Positions 23,652 to 35,747 of a stretch of DNA of 64,000 nucleotides are shown in pieces (within the stretch, counting starts at the first letter, position 1; each line of letters begins with the position of its first letter). Origin of the DNA: Letharia columbiana (Eukaryota > Ascomycota > Lecanoromycetes > Lecanorales > Parmeliaceae); contig NW_023501070.1 in the NCBI RefSeq assembly GCF_014066305.1, forward strand, positions 372,001-436,000, written 5' to 3'. The notes beneath the pieces are model-generated. The model searched no databases. It saw nothing but the letters and a program-made list of their open reading frames with translations, and was not told where the DNA came from. Position numbers and translations under genes: made by a program.

Positions 23652-26647
23652 TCACTTGGTGGCCGAAGTGGCCTCGCTCCCTGGTTCCGGCTTCCCACCG
23701 TTGTTCTTTTGCAAGGACTTTTCCTTGGCCACATCATCCTCTGGACTTGCTGTAGCCGGAAGTTCTCTCCCGTCGTTCTCCGGGTCATCAGCTGCAGTCT
23801 CAGGCTCACGATCCGCAGGATGCGGTGGCGCCGTCCCAGCGTAACTGGGTATCTCGTTGCCGTCAGCATCGATCATTCGTGTTCTGGTTTCGTATCGGGT
23901 TTGGAAGTCTACTTTGCCCGCTAGGGCGGCGACTTCTTCTTCGTTTAATAGATTGCCGTCCTGATCTCTGTACTCGACTTTCTCTTCTCGGCGTACAGAG
24001 GCTTCCTCTACCGCAGGTTGTGGCGTGACATTTTCTGCAGGTGGTGCCCGTTGTTGCCCACCTGGGGGAGGCACGGCTGGAGCGTCTGTCGGCTGAATAT
24101 TGCTGCTGGGTTGGACGATATCGTATTGATTGAGCTAAAAGAATTCGTCAGCTATATTCAAATTAATTTCAATCAGGGGCATCGATGCTTACATCGGTGT
24201 GGAATGCAGTACAATCAAAGTCCCAAGTCTCAAAGAGCTTGACTTGTTGACAAGAGGTTTGAGTCCAGGGGTTTCCGTACGATAGGGGTGCATAAAGAGT
24301 GAATGCAACGATGCTCATGGCCAAGAAAGCCGCAACACCGGTTCTGCCAATGGCAGGATTGTCCCTGACTCCAAATGGGCCTCCTGCCCTGTTCGCTGCG
24401 AAATCGTAGACCTGACACGTTGCAAGGATCGCGAAATAGAGTGCCGGGAAGTAATGGTGGAGAAAGAGCTGACGTTGCATCAGATAGAATGGGAAGTAGT
24501 GAAGTGCCCAGCCCAGAACCGAAGTACCAATCTCGTAATCAAAGCGCTTGAAGTTGACGTTGTCGTAATCGTGATATCCTCGTTGCCAGCGGAGAATGGA
24601 TAATCCTTTGAAAACGAAATAGATACCGACGGCAATCGTTGACGACCACCAAATGATAGGGTTGCCTATGAGATAGATCTGGCGATGGTCCTTACCCCAG
24701 AAATTGATACCCCGGCGCAGTATTGGCCAGGATGGTGGCCTCGAGTCCCAAGCGTGGGATTCGACCAGGCCAGCGTTCGTTGTCCACATCACCTTTTGGA
24801 GTTCCCAGAACTTCCCTAGGAACCCGGGGTTCTTGTAATTGACCTTCTCTGCATCCGCGCCAAGCTTAGGATGTTCATTTTGCTCAACGTACCAAATACT
24901 GTTAGGAAGCGTGCCTTGCTTGGCGCAAGTAACTTCCTGTTGATCGAATCCCCAGTCTGGCAGCTTGACCTTGTGGGAGAACAGAGAGCAGCCAGTCATG
25001 ATGTGGACAAGCTTGAACTTGGTTTCGATAGTGCGAACTTGCTCTTTGGCCAAAGCGCCATCGGACATCGACTTAACAATCTCAACTCTAAAGAGATCAT
25101 TAGCGTCCCCTTCGAAACCTTCGTACCCATAGGCAGAGACTTCATTTTGCCATTCTGCCTCGCTGACAGGAGGGCGCACGTCGTGTGAGTGCAACCGTCG
25201 GTCTGTAATCACGTGATACAGGCGAACAATGCTTCCATCGACAAGGGGCACCGGGTCAATCGTATCCCAGGCTTTGACGCCTTTAGCCTCTTCTCCATCC
25301 ACACCAAGGGGTTGCGTCTGATTTTCAAGCAGCCAAGCGTTGTTCTCATCCTTGTGTGGATAAAGAGTGATCTGTTGCTGTTTACTACCAGTGGGATACA
25401 TGTGATTATGTGAATGCAGATATCCTCCATGAGTGTTGTGGTGGCGTATGCTAACTCGGCTGCCCATGATCACGTCCACAGGCACGTCCTGCATTGCCTT
25501 GGAGTTCAAAGTGGCCTGGAATTCCGATGACATGAACCCGTCTCCGTCGCCTGGATTGACAAGGCAGAGGAAATGAACACCGAACAGTGCCACGTAGAAA
25601 GTTACCGGGATGACGATTAAACAGAAGACCCGGGCAAGGAAATGCTTGAACCACAATCTCTGCCCGGGGTTTTTAGCCATTTCCCAAAGAGTAAAGACCA
25701 CGTAGTGGCAGAGACTTACCGGCGCAACAGTTTTTGCATCCCCGATCAGAACCCACAGTTGGACAATGGTCAAGCTCCCCACCCAAGCGATTGTGAACAG
25801 ACCTACCCATTTCACGCTCACCGTGGCGCCAAGCCCGAGACCCGTCGCAACAAGCCAAAACCACCAGCTAGGATCAAAAGCTTTGGAAGGCCCTTGTTCG
25901 TGCTGATTTGTGAAGCAAGTCCATGCCAGAGCAGTAAATGCAGTGAAAACGATCAATGGCGAATCGAGGAGGATGAGGCGGGATTGGGTGAGTAGCCCAT
26001 TCTCTTGCAATATTATCAGCGTCTGGGAATTGAGTGCCGTTGAATAGTCATACCAAAGATGATCATTCCTGCACCCAGCGTAGCAGTCATGGTTCGACAC
26101 CCAGCAGCCTTCAATGTCAAGAAGATCATAGGAACAGTCATTACACCCATAACGGCCGGCAATAATCTCATCGCCACATATGGAACACCAGGCTCGAGAT
26201 AATCTTTTCCGATATCCTTGAAATCAAATTCTCCATCAAAGCCAGCCAGATAGCCCGCGAGTGTCAAGAGTAACTTCGCCAGCGGTGGGTGAACGTCCAT
26301 GAAAAATCTTCCTTTGATGTACTTTGAAGCAAAGCCTCCAAAGCTGCGCTTGCAATTAGCTCTCCAGATCCATGACTGTCTAGGGCCGCATTGGCAACTT
26401 ACTGAACCTCGTCAAAAACGACGCTGCTTGGTTGGTATATTCTGAAGAGACGCACAACTGCTGCAATAATTGTGAGAACGCCCAAGAGCTGCAGATCGGA
26501 GGCTGGTAACATGAAGATGTCATTGTCAGTGACCCCGTGGGAGCTGTAGTCGGTGGGCTTTGCTATTGCTGACTTGGCTGTGCCATTGGGGGTTTGAATG
26601 ACTTGCTTATCCTCAGAGCGAGTGCGGGACGCACTTTTTGGAGCCAT
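23652..26647 (-). CDS. PMT1: Dolichyl-phosphate-mannose protein O-mannosyltransferase, PMT1 family
   Basis: Transfers mannose from dolichyl phosphate to Ser/Thr of secretory proteins in the ER membrane, normally as a heterodimer with a PMT2-family partner. Five exons: 26647-26403, 26343-26054, 26003-25720, 25659-24193 and 24134-23652, 922 residues. The first luminal loop carries VVFDEVHFGGFASKYIKG, containing the Asp-Glu pair needed for activity. Three MIR repeats follow (GGYLHSHNHMYP, RLHSHDVRPP, LFSHKVKLPDWGF), then WPILRRGINFWG and the C-terminal membrane segments with FLHHYFPALYF. Local similarity (YLHSHxHxYPxGSxQQQ, then EVSxYGYxGFxGDAND) matches PMT1 rather than PMT2 or PMT4. The tail holds DQDGNLLNEEEVAAL, as in yeast Pmt1. 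Intron 3 (25719-25660) is 60 nt with no stop, so retention would insert 20 residues. It is divergent from SF3A1. Confidence 0.95.
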
Positions 26648-27273
26648 AACAGCGGAGGTAAGTGTCTTGTACTTTAAGCCGCAGTGGTATGCGAAACTTT
26701 TATGCGCAGGTCAAGGATCAAAAGTTGAGCTACCTAGCCTCTTGTCTTCAGTGCAAAGACACAAAAAGGTGAAAATTTGAACTCAAGGAGTGTGAGAAAG
26801 TATCAGAAGGCCGGCATGTTTGCCCTTCGAGAAGAAATTGGAGTCTGCTGGAAGCGAAATGTGCAGTGAGGAAGGAAAGAGATGCTTTGCTTAGAAGCAC
26901 ATGGTTTTTCAGGCCACGTCCACAGAGCTGATCAGCACCAGCCCTAAATCACCAAAATCAAATTACCCTTACGAGCTCCGCGCATTGAACAAGCGCTAGT
27001 TGAAACTTTGAAACTTAGCTCCAACCTCCGAGATGCTGTGAGCCTGTGACATCGTCCGCGTCCATACCTCTAGTCTCTAAACGCACTTATCTCCATGCTC
27101 AAGCAAAAGTCTACCTCCACGACTACACTTGGTCAGCAGTCACTCCGAGGAAGCAAGCTATCCTGGCGTCCATAAACTGTGCAGCGCAGAAAGTGAGGTA
27201 GATTTGGAAGTGTCCGAGAATGAGGAGGTGAAGCCTGCCAGAAGAAGTGTGACATCCAGGATTCTGACACCAG
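26648..27273. promoter_or_regulatory. Divergent promoter of PMT1 and SF3A1
   Basis: 626 bp between two divergent start codons. No repeat or recognisable element stands out, and no gene is seen. Confidence 0.4.
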
Positions 27274-28954
27274 ATGGCTCCTTCAGCGACCGCCGTTGGT
27301 AGTCCGGTAACCCTCGCTCTTCCAGATGAAGTGAGCAAACCACCTGCAGGAGTTGTCCTGCCGCCAAGAGACATCCGAGCTATCGTTGAGAAGACCGCTG
27401 GGTACGTCGCCCGAAATGGGCCCGCTTTCGAGGATCGTATCCGAGAGAAGGAAAAACACAACCCAAAGTTCTCTTTTTTGAGTGCCAAGGATGCATACTT
27501 CCCCTTTTACGCATGGCGGCTTGAAGAGGTCAGGGAGGGAAGAGGTACAGCGGTGTCAGCAGGTAGAGCTGGTGAGGCTGTCCCGGCCCAAGAACCAGAG
27601 AAACCCAAGGGTCCAGCAGCGCCGCCAGACTTCCACTTCTCTGCCCGAATGCCCAACATCAGTGCGCAGGATCTTGACGTTGTCCGCTTGACCGCGCTCT
27701 TTGTGGCTAAAAATGGGCGATCGTTCATGACTACACTATCCCAGAAAGAAACAAGGAATTACCAATTCGATTTTCTACGACCTCAACACTCCCTCTACCA
27801 ATTCTTCAGCCGTCTGGTGGATCAGTATACACTATTGTTGCAATCCGCTAGCGCCGACGGAGAAAAAGCCAAGAAAGCTCGGATGCTTGATTTGGAACAT
27901 AACGCAAATGATAAATTCAACATTCTTGGGCGGGCGAGGCAGCGAGCAGAATGGGTGAGATTTCAAGAAGAGCAGAAGCAGAAGAAGGAAGAAGAGGCAG
28001 AAAAGGAGAAATTGGAGTATGCTCAAATCGATTGGCACGATTTTGTGGTAGTCGAGACAGTCCTCTTCGAAGATGCAGACGAGCAAGCAGACCTCCCTCC
28101 TCCCACATCTCTCAATGACCTTCAATCTGCCTCTTTGGAGCAAAAAGGAGCCATGTCATTACAACCACACGATCGCCGCATCGAGGAAGCTATGCCCACG
28201 GATGAAGACTATAGCCTTTTCTACAATCAACAACAGCCCTACCAACAACAACAACCATACGCCATGCCACCCCCAGCTTTTAATTCTTACGAGACACAAC
28301 AACCACAAGCCATGGACTATCAGTTCACGGCCCCCATATCTGTCCCGGCTCACCAAGATGAAGAAGAGCTTGCCATCGCCGAACGAACGCAAGACCGGGA
28401 AGCTGCTCAGGCAGCACAGGCAGCAGCTAAAGGCGGCGCGGGCCAACCCATGCGGATCAGGAATGATTACGTTCCACGCGCCCAAGCAAAGAGGCAAAAT
28501 TTGCAGATGGCATTATGTCCAAATTGCAAGCAGCAGATTCCATATGACGAGCTGGATCACCACATGAAGAGTAAGTCTCCGGTTCTTACGTCCCCGCATT
28601 CCCATTCTCCCTCTCTATCCGTTCTCCAGAATAGATACGAACAAATGCTGACACACATTCGCAGTCGAGCTCCTCGATCCTCGCTGGAAGGAGCAACGTC
28701 AAAAATCCGATCTCCGCGCTTCAACAACCAATCTCTCAATTTCCGATGTAGCCGCCAACCTCAAGCGCCTCGCTTCCCAACGCAGTGACGTCTTCGATGG
28801 TGTGACTGGCCAGCCAGTCATCAGCGAAGAGGAGGCTGCGAGGAGGAAGAGGGCGGCTTTGAGCTATGATGGGCAATTGGACAAGGGCAAAGAAATGCAG
28901 GTTATGAATATTGAGGAGCAAATTCGACGCATCCACGAGAAGAACAAAGCGTAG
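27274..28954 (+). CDS. PRP21: Splicing factor 3A subunit 1 (SF3A1 / Prp21)
   Basis: Component of the U2 snRNP that helps form the prespliceosome; nuclear. Exons 27274-28570 and 28665-28954, 528 residues; the intron has a GTAAGT donor and CGCAG acceptor, and the phase-1 join gives HMKIELLDPRWKEQR. Two SURP modules are visible: DIRAIVEKTAGYVARNG to about residue 85, and DVVRLTALFVAKNGRSF to about residue 180. A charged Lys/Glu helix and the conserved WHDFVVVETVLF segment follow. Then comes a Gln/Pro-rich stretch, a CPNCKQQIPYDELDHHM segment resembling a small zinc-binding site, and the DVAANLKRLASQRSDVFD motif. The C-terminus ends before a ubiquitin-like domain, as in many fungi. It is convergent with SEC2. 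Confidence 0.94.
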
Positions 28955-29494
28955 AGATTTCGACATATCGATGTCAGGTGCAAATTTTGAGTGCTTGCTA
29001 GAAGACAAGGCAAAGGGTTTTGTCAGGGTAAAGACTTGAAGCGGTCTTCGTGCATGCTATAACCCTTTTACCACTGCTTCACTTCGAAGTCGAAGCCTAG
29101 TTAGGTCGGATAGTAATTATTTCCAGCTTGGTCGTCTATGAAAAATACATCAACGCTTCAGATTATAGTTACAATCAGAGCATTCATGCCTCGTTGCTCC
29201 ATCATGCTCATGCCTCGCCACCGCATATGCACTTTTACCCACGAAACCGGTTCTTATCTATCGCCCTCTGCGGGAGTCTTCCAGACACCAAAAACTCACT
29301 GCCTCCGAGCTGCTATATTGACAAGAGAAAGTCAATCGTCAAACGTTTAAACATCGGCCCCACTCTGTTGGGAAGCCGATACGATGATCCAAGAGAACCA
29401 GACCTCAAAAAGTAGGTCGTGAAAACACCTTACCAGCGTTCATGAACATGAGACGCGTGTGCCGCGAAGCGAACAGGATTGTGTGGCAAGCCTT
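28955..29494. other. Convergent intergenic region, no gene seen
   Basis: Spacer between the stop codons of SF3A1 and SEC2. Small frames exist (29128-29415), but none looks protein-coding. If SEC2 has one more 3' exon it would lie here; I could not place one. Confidence 0.4.
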
Positions 29495-31693
29495 TCAAAA
29501 GTCGAAAGAGCCCGGGATAGTACCGCATGTACCTCTCTCAAGCTGAGACATGCTGACAGACGGCTCCGATGCTTGAGGTCTGACTGCTGGAGACGGCGAT
29601 CTACCTGTGACAGGTGATCTGCTCTTGATGGAATCCTGCAGGCTCGTCTGAAGCTGTCTGGAAGCTCCATCTTCCGATGTACCCCGTTCAAACATTGCTG
29701 CCCTCCTCGCAACAGATCCTCTACCGGTGCTTTCTGTACGACTCATACCTCGTGGGCGTGTCGATGTCCTGCTCAAAGAGGGACGATTGCCGTTTGTCTG
29801 TACTGGATCATTTCCGTCGAATGGCAAACTAGGCGTTATATCTTTGGGCGGCGGTATGGCATGCTCCGACTTGTGATTCTGTACCCAAGATGGGGGAGAA
29901 GCGGGCTTGGTGTCCGCCAGCGCGGGTAACGACTGCTCAAGTGTCGTCTCCTGCACCGGCTGTGATGATTTCTCCAGTTTGGTATCGTGACTGCTCAAAC
30001 TGGTTTGCGAATCCGCAAAATTAGGACTTGGCTTCTCGTCTTCTGTAGAGCTCCGGGGCGTATCTTCCCGGGCACGCAAAAAGGCCGGTACGACACCACC
30101 ACCAATCCTCGACCAAAACATCCGCTCTCGGAGTCGAACACTCTCTTCCCAGGCAATGGCTTCTGCTTCCGCTCCGTCTGTTCGCCAATAACCGTCCTTT
30201 ACCATTCTCAAAAAGCCGAGGAAGTCGCATGTTGCCCGCACGCGGGTGAGGCAATACTTGCACAAAGGATAACGTTGCGCACTTTCGCTTTCGCTAGTCC
30301 GGAAACGATGCGTTCTGGCTTGCTTTTCGCCTCGCCCTTGTTCCCCACAGAGAGCACACGGAGGATGATATAGTCTTGCCGCTGGTGGAGTTGGTTCGAC
30401 TATAAGTTTCCCTTCACACATGCTATTGATAACGGTTCGTCTAGCAAGCCAAGACAACCCAGGCGATAGGTCCAGACGTAGCGTAGGCTCAATATCTTCC
30501 GTAAGCGCACGCTTATAGAACGAGGTCTCTTTGAGTGGCGTCCCACTGACTGGTGCATCACGAGAAGAGAAGCTGGAGTTGGTAGACGCCGGAAGGTTTG
30601 GAGTGCTCGGTGAAGAGTGGTGGATATTGGAGGCAGAGAGTGATGATGTGGAGCCATTCGATGGCATACGGTCGGGAACTTGAGACTGCTCGCGGTTGGT
30701 CAGATTGCCTAGGCCAAGCCCGTTCAGACTACCATAGTTGCCGCTCGTGACACGGCTTGAAGGCTGAGATTTCCGAGACATTGCGAGGAGTGCATGGAAG
30801 TCCTCGTATGCTTGCAGGTCCAGTCGTAGGACAGGTTGTAATAGATGCGTAAAACTCATGGGAGGCGCTGGCGGGATCTCGTCTCTTCCCGGGTTGGTAG
30901 GCGAGAGGTTCAGGGCATCGAAGACTTTACTCATTTGATCTTGGTTGTCGGGTGCCGGAGTCGATGGTGCAGTTGAGGCGTTGGTGCTAGCCTCCAAATC
31001 AGTGCGATGGACCGTCATATCCTGCATGGAGATCTTCAATTCCGCGAGCTGTTCTTGATGTGACGCAAGAAGGAGCTCGGCATCGTTCAATTGGGCTTGG
31101 AGCTGTTCATTTCGTCGCTCGAGGGGCTCTCTCTCTTTACGAGCGTCTTTTCGTGCAGCTGAAACCATCTATCCGATCTCAGTAATGGTGCATTCGAGCA
31201 ACAGGGAGCCCTAGCCTACCTTGTTGGCTTCCTCGAATAACTCAGTCGTCAAACTCTCCAATTCCTGTTCGATACCCATCTTGTCGTTTTCAGCTTTCGC
31301 TCTTTGCCTTCTCTCATCTGCCAAACTGGTCTTTAGCCTCAGAATCTCGGCCTCCACATCAGTTTGCCGGACGAGAATTCCATTAGCTACTAAGGATTTG
31401 TGTTCTTGGACCAAAGGTTCAAGCTGTCGTACACGCTCTTGGGCTGAGTCCAATCCATGCCGCGTCGCATTGAGGCTATCCTCAAGATCTGTTTGGTGGT
31501 TTATGGCGTGTATGAGCTTGTTACTTAGCGCAGCAACCTCATTGCTCAGCTCTGGGTGATGTGGCGATACTGAATTGCTCCTCGACAGCTCTGGAGAAGT
31601 AAGAGGGCTTCGAGGATCGGGAAGCGTACTGAGGGTCTCCTCGGATTGTGACTGCTGGGCTAGCAGCTCCGGTGCCATTGCAACGGTAGCCAT
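29495..31693 (-). CDS. SEC2: Rab guanine nucleotide exchange factor SEC2-like
   Basis: Predicted to activate the Rab Sec4 on secretory vesicles for polarised exocytosis. Exons 31693-31220 and 31168-29495, 715 residues; the 51-nt intron (GTAGGC...ATAG) joins EEANK to MVSAARKDARKE in frame. Residues from about 45 to 210 form a long heptad-rich coiled coil, with ESLTTELFEEANKMVSAAR at the centre, the signature of the Sec2 exchange domain. Next is a hydrophobic helical segment (PMSFTHLLQPVLRLDLQAY), and a Cys-containing block (CALCGEQG, CKYCLTRVRATCDFLGF) typical of the conserved middle region of fungal Sec2. The C-terminal third is Ser/Pro/Arg-rich. The last residues (GTCGTIPGSFDF) follow a potential donor GTACAT, so the true C-terminus may be spliced differently. 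Confidence 0.88.
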
Positions 31694-32840
31694 GTTGATT
31701 CAAGGTATTCGACAACAGTCTGCAGGATATCTTCAAGTTGACTCTACGCCCCTTCGACTAGCGTCTTCCGGGGAACAGTGTCATGCGGAAAGAGTAAGCG
31801 AGCAGCTCTCTCGCTCTATACTCGGCCGAAGGTGTCGCATGCGATGCTTGCACCTGAATTCGATGAGTCTTGGCGACTGTTCGTGAGTTTAGGATGTGGT
31901 AAGGCTTGTTCCAAGGTCAATATTAAAATAAAAGGGTGTTCATGCAATCGTCGTCACATCCATAGTTGGCCAGGCGGCGAGGGTACCAGTATGGGGAGAA
32001 GATGGGAGAGGGCAGGACAGAGCTACAAGTGTCACCTCTTCGACATGACGGTTTTTCAAGTATTATAGACCAAGTATTATTCGTGTGAGGAGGAGGACGA
32101 TGTGGATGTGGTGAGAGGAGGAGGGCGAGGGTGAGGAGCGATGGTGATGGAAGAGATCAGCCGTATGATTTCCTGGGAAAAGCAGCCTTTCCAAAAGCCG
32201 TTAAAGCCATCGATCAACTCCCGGGTCCGCAAGTCCGCATGCACGCCATGATTTACTACTACGTACGTACTCTACATCTTTTGTTTCAACAAATGGCTTA
32301 CTGCATGTCACCGAAGTCGCAAATGCAAACACGTCACATTAATAAAAGGGGCGGCAAGCCTGTGCTTGCGTTTCCGATCGAAGGCCAAGTCCTAAAGCAC
32401 ACATGGAGAGCAGCAGAGCCTTAATCTTCAGGGGTAATTTTCCAGTAGTCCTAAAAATGGTGGAGCTCAGACTTTCGGTTTCCAGGGCTGCAGGGCACAT
32501 GTCAGATTACTTTAGCCGCCCGAGTCACATCCTCTCCTCGCCATAGTGCTCGTTACCTTTGTTCCGAAACATTCCCCTCAATAGAACTCCGCTCTAACTG
32601 CACTGCGAAAGTAGTTTTGGTAACTACGGAGTACTCGTAGAATAATTGCTCGCTCCTTCATTATTAAGGCAACGAGCACACATACGGTAGATGTCTGACG
32701 CGATTGTAACGTATCTACTTATAAGCGGCAAGATCCCGCTGGCTTGCTTGGCAACGTCTGTGAGGTAAATGAGGGAACGTTCATTTCCACTACACACTCA
32801 TTGATAAAATGCAGTCCAACAATCTTTCAAGACGCTCCAA
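31694..32840. promoter_or_regulatory. Divergent intergenic region of 1.1 kb, no supported gene
   Basis: This region lies between the SEC2 start (31693, minus) and the COQ4 start (32841, plus). A 97-codon frame at 32131-32424 was examined and not accepted. The motif CTACGGAGTACTCGTAG at about 32624-32640 is palindrome-like and shares its core with the one at 12831. Otherwise nothing notable. Confidence 0.4.
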
Positions 32841-33743
32841 ATGGCTTCGAGAAAGCTCTTCGCCCTTCCCGCCCTCATCCGAGTCACAATTGCGCGCTCT
32901 TCAAGACCATTCTCGGTGCTGAATAGACCACCGCCAAGATATGAAGGTCACGTCCCTCTCAACGCCTTTGAACGAGTCACGCTTGCAGCAGGTTCAGCAG
33001 TGATGTCTCTAATGAATCCCCGACGCGGAGGTATGTTCGCTATACCAGCTCCATACTAGTAGACGCTGATCCTACACGAAGACTTGATCGCGGCACTCGG
33101 AGAAACGACTGCGACACCCTTCTTTATTTACCGTCTTCGAGACGCAATGCTCTCCAACCCAACCGGCAGACGAATCCTTCGTGACCGCCCGAGGATAACA
33201 TCTAAAACCATGTCAGTGACGAAGCTGCGTGCTTTGCCGGAGAACGGCGTAGGGCGCGCGTATGTTAGCTGGCTGGATCGAGAGGGTGTTAGCCCAGACA
33301 CCAGGAACAGCGTCAAGTATATCGACGACGAAGAATGCGCATACGTCATGCAAAGGTATCGCGAGTGTCATGACTTTTATCATGCTCTCACTGGCTTGCC
33401 TGTCTTCGTTGAAGGCGAAGTGGCGCTCAAGGCATTCGAATTTGCCAATACCCTCTTGCCTATGACAGGCCTCAGCGTCTTTGCTATCACGAGAATGAAG
33501 CCGGCCGAACGCATAAGGTTTTGGAATACCTACCTCCCTTGGGCAGTCAGCAACGGGTTGAGGAGCAAAGACATAATTAATGTGTACTGGGAAGAAGAGC
33601 TGGAAAGAGATGTAGACGACCTTAGAAATGAGTTGGGAATCAAGAGACCGCCAGACTTGAGAGACACAAGGAGGTCGCTCAGAGAGCACAAAGGGGTCGC
33701 AAGAGAGAAGAGAGATATGATGGGTGGCTTGAGGGCAGATTAG
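32841..33743 (+). CDS. COQ4: Ubiquinone biosynthesis protein COQ4
   Basis: Mitochondrial matrix-side protein of the coenzyme Q synthome. Exons 32841-33030 and 33082-33743, 283 residues; the 51-nt intron (GTATGT...CGAAG, CTGAT branch site) splits an Asp codon and restores [18 protein letters not shown]. The N-terminus ([20 protein letters not shown]) is a basic amphipathic presequence. The family zinc motif H-D-x-x-H-x11-E is complete: HDFYH at about residues 160-164, with the Glu after FVEG at about 176. Other conserved stretches are [24 protein letters not shown] and LPWAVSNG. The C-terminal tail is strongly basic. It is convergent with PDCD5, with 139 bp between stop codons. Confidence 0.95.
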
Positions 33744-33882
33744 CGCCATGCAGTACTATCCTTACAAACCTGTGCTGCTACCATATGGCTTCATTCGCTA
33801 TCAATCCGTGATCCATGCCTGTATATGCCCCTAACGCCTTTGACGCACTTTAAGTCCACTATAGACGTGTCTGCCTCTGCAG

Positions 33883-34405
33883 CTAGAGATCCAACAGATC
33901 GTCATCGTCGTCCCAGTCTTTCCTTCTGGTAATTACAACTCTTCCCCCGCCACCTCCTCCACCCTTCTCTGCATTCTCCGTCATCGCGCCTAACAACTCC
34001 TTCAATTGTTCTTCCGTTACTTTGTTTCTAAGTTGTCCCGACCTCGCGAGCATGATAAGTCTATTCTCCACATCTGTGGCTCGAGACTCTTTGACAAGGC
34101 GAATGCGGCCGAGGCGATCAGCGGCTTCGGGTGAGAGGACTTGAGAGAGAATCGATGTGCGAGCGTCAGCTTCTTGCTGTCTATGGTAGTACTTCAGCTG
34201 GGCCTGTTCATCTGTGCAGAGAATCAGTGGACTCGGCGCACTTCCGCTGATCTTCCCCACCCCCTCCCCCAGACGCTCCGCCCTGTTGCTGCTGTTGAAG
34301 TTGCGCAAGGCGCCCTTTCCTTATCTACTAGAAAGTCAGAAATGTGTACCACAGCCCATCTACTCCCGAGTGAATTCGTACCTCTTCGAGATCTGCATCA
34401 GACAT
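33883..34405 (-). CDS. PDCD5 / TFAR19 family DNA-binding protein
   Basis: Small helical protein of the programmed-cell-death-5 family, found from archaea to humans. Proposed exons 34405-34382, 34324-34261 and 34211-33883, 138 residues: MSDADLEE, then IRKGRLAQLQQQQQGGASGG, then DEQAQLKYYHRQQ. The core PEAADRLGRIRLVKESRATD and NRLIMLARSGQL is diagnostic, followed by the VTEEQLKELLG helix and a C-terminal RRKDWDDDDD tail. The second intron uses a weak GTGGGG donor inside a Gly-rich stretch, but it is the only GT found that keeps the frame. Exon 1 is only eight codons, as expected if the protein is split early. This is the last normal gene before the AT-rich tract; its start codon is about 200 bp from the boundary. 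Confidence 0.87.
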
Positions 34406-34620
34406 AATTGGTTCTACTTTTGTTGACTCAAGCCTCATTGCACAACGTGCGAGAAGTATTTGCCGGAGTTTTAGCGTATGCACAAAGGTCCGGAATCCTT
34501 GGCGCTGAGAAAATCGCACACACCCCATCAAGAATAGTGTGTGTGTGTATGTGACTCCATTTTTATACTTAGGGCCCCTTCGGTAACCACATATTTTCAA
34601 AATATGCCAACATATTTTCA
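34406..34620. other. Promoter of PDCD5 and boundary of the AT-rich tract
   Basis: Sequence of ordinary composition continues to about 34,620. It includes a TG microsatellite at 34538-34553 and a near-direct repeat of ACATATTTTCAAA (34588 and 34609). From there on, CpA and TpG almost vanish and AT content rises sharply. The PDCD5 promoter must fit within these 200 bp or reach into the repeat tract. Confidence 0.6.
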
Positions 34621-35742
34621 AATTAGCGTACTATATATATACGATTACGTTCGATAATTATATTTTTACTTATTATATTATATTACGTATTAAAAGTATA
34701 TAAATTATAGATTAATCTATAATTTAATATTTAATATACGCTAAGTATATAGAAATAATAAATATTTATAATTATAATAGCGATATTTTATAACTATAAT
34801 AGCTATATTTTAATTATAAATAACTCTCTATTTAAAGAGATAGCTATAAGTATTATTCTTACTATTATTTAATATTATTCTTCTTATTATAATAGAAGAT
34901 AAGATAACGACGAGAATAATAGAAGTATTAATAATAATTAAAGTATATATAGTAATAGTAGATATATTAGCTTTAAGACTATTAAATAGTAGGTAGAAAG
35001 ATAATTATCTCTAACGAGAAAGAATTTTTTAATTATTCTATATTCGATTCTTACTTAGCGAGATTATATAATTATCGAACGAAATCGTATATATATTTAA
35101 TATATTTTTAAGTATCTACTAGTACTATTTTAAACTTATATTTATTTATTAAGAGATAGAGTAATATATATTAATATATTTTAAAAATATATAATTATTA
35201 TAGAGACTCTTAAAAGATCTACGTTTTAATAAACTAGAATACTAATTATATATTATAAGTTACTCGATCTTTTAACTATATTTTAAATTTCGATAGCGAG
35301 TAGTCTCTATTACCTCTATATTCTTAATTAATATATATTAAAACGTAGACTTTTTAATAGTAAAAAGCTTGCCGAGTACTAATTTTTAACTATTTAATTC
35401 TTAGAGAGATTCTCTAAAATCCTTCGAACCCTTCGAAGACTCTTTAAGAGCTCTTCGAGAGTTTCTATCGAGGGGCTATTAAAGTAAACTCGAAATTTAA
35501 TTATTTTAATAATATTTAATTAATTTTAAGTTTATTTTAATAGTCTCTTAATAGAAACTCTCGAAGAGTTTTTAGAGAATTTTAAGATATTTAACTTTGA
35601 GAATTAAGAGAGAGACGTTATATTTTATTAAGAATCGAAAGAGATATTATAATTTATCTAATATATTTAAAGAGAGATCTTCTAAAATTTCTCTAATTCT
35701 TCGAAAACTCTTTAAAAATTCTTCGAGGGCTTCTATCGAAGA
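34621..35742. repeat. RIP-mutated, unidentified repeat sequence left of the nested stack
   Basis: About 1.1 kb of AT-rich sequence in which CA and TG dinucleotides are almost absent while CG persists, the pattern left by C-to-T change at CpA on both strands. No protein family can be read. It was the landing site of the outer copia element, which sits directly at its right end. Confidence 0.7.
35400..35590. repeat. Imperfect inverted repeat, with a third copy to the right
   Basis: The arm at about 35400-35476 (agagattctctaaaa, then ttcgagagtttctatcgagg) is complementary, with mismatches, to the arm at about 35536-35590 (tagtctcttaatagaaactc, then gaagagtttttagagaattt). A related direct copy of the first arm follows at about 35680-35745, ending exactly at the target duplication of the outer copia. 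This could be a foldback or MITE-like element, but RIP has blurred the ends. Confidence 0.5.
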
Positions 35743-35747
35743 GACTC
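35743..35747. repeat. Target-site duplication GACTC, left copy
   Basis: Five bases directly before the outer element's left LTR, repeated exactly at 58529-58533. Confidence 0.88.

Noticed and set aside
32131..32424. 97-codon frame between SEC2 and COQ4
   Set aside because: No ATG in good context, no family resemblance and no splice pattern extending it.
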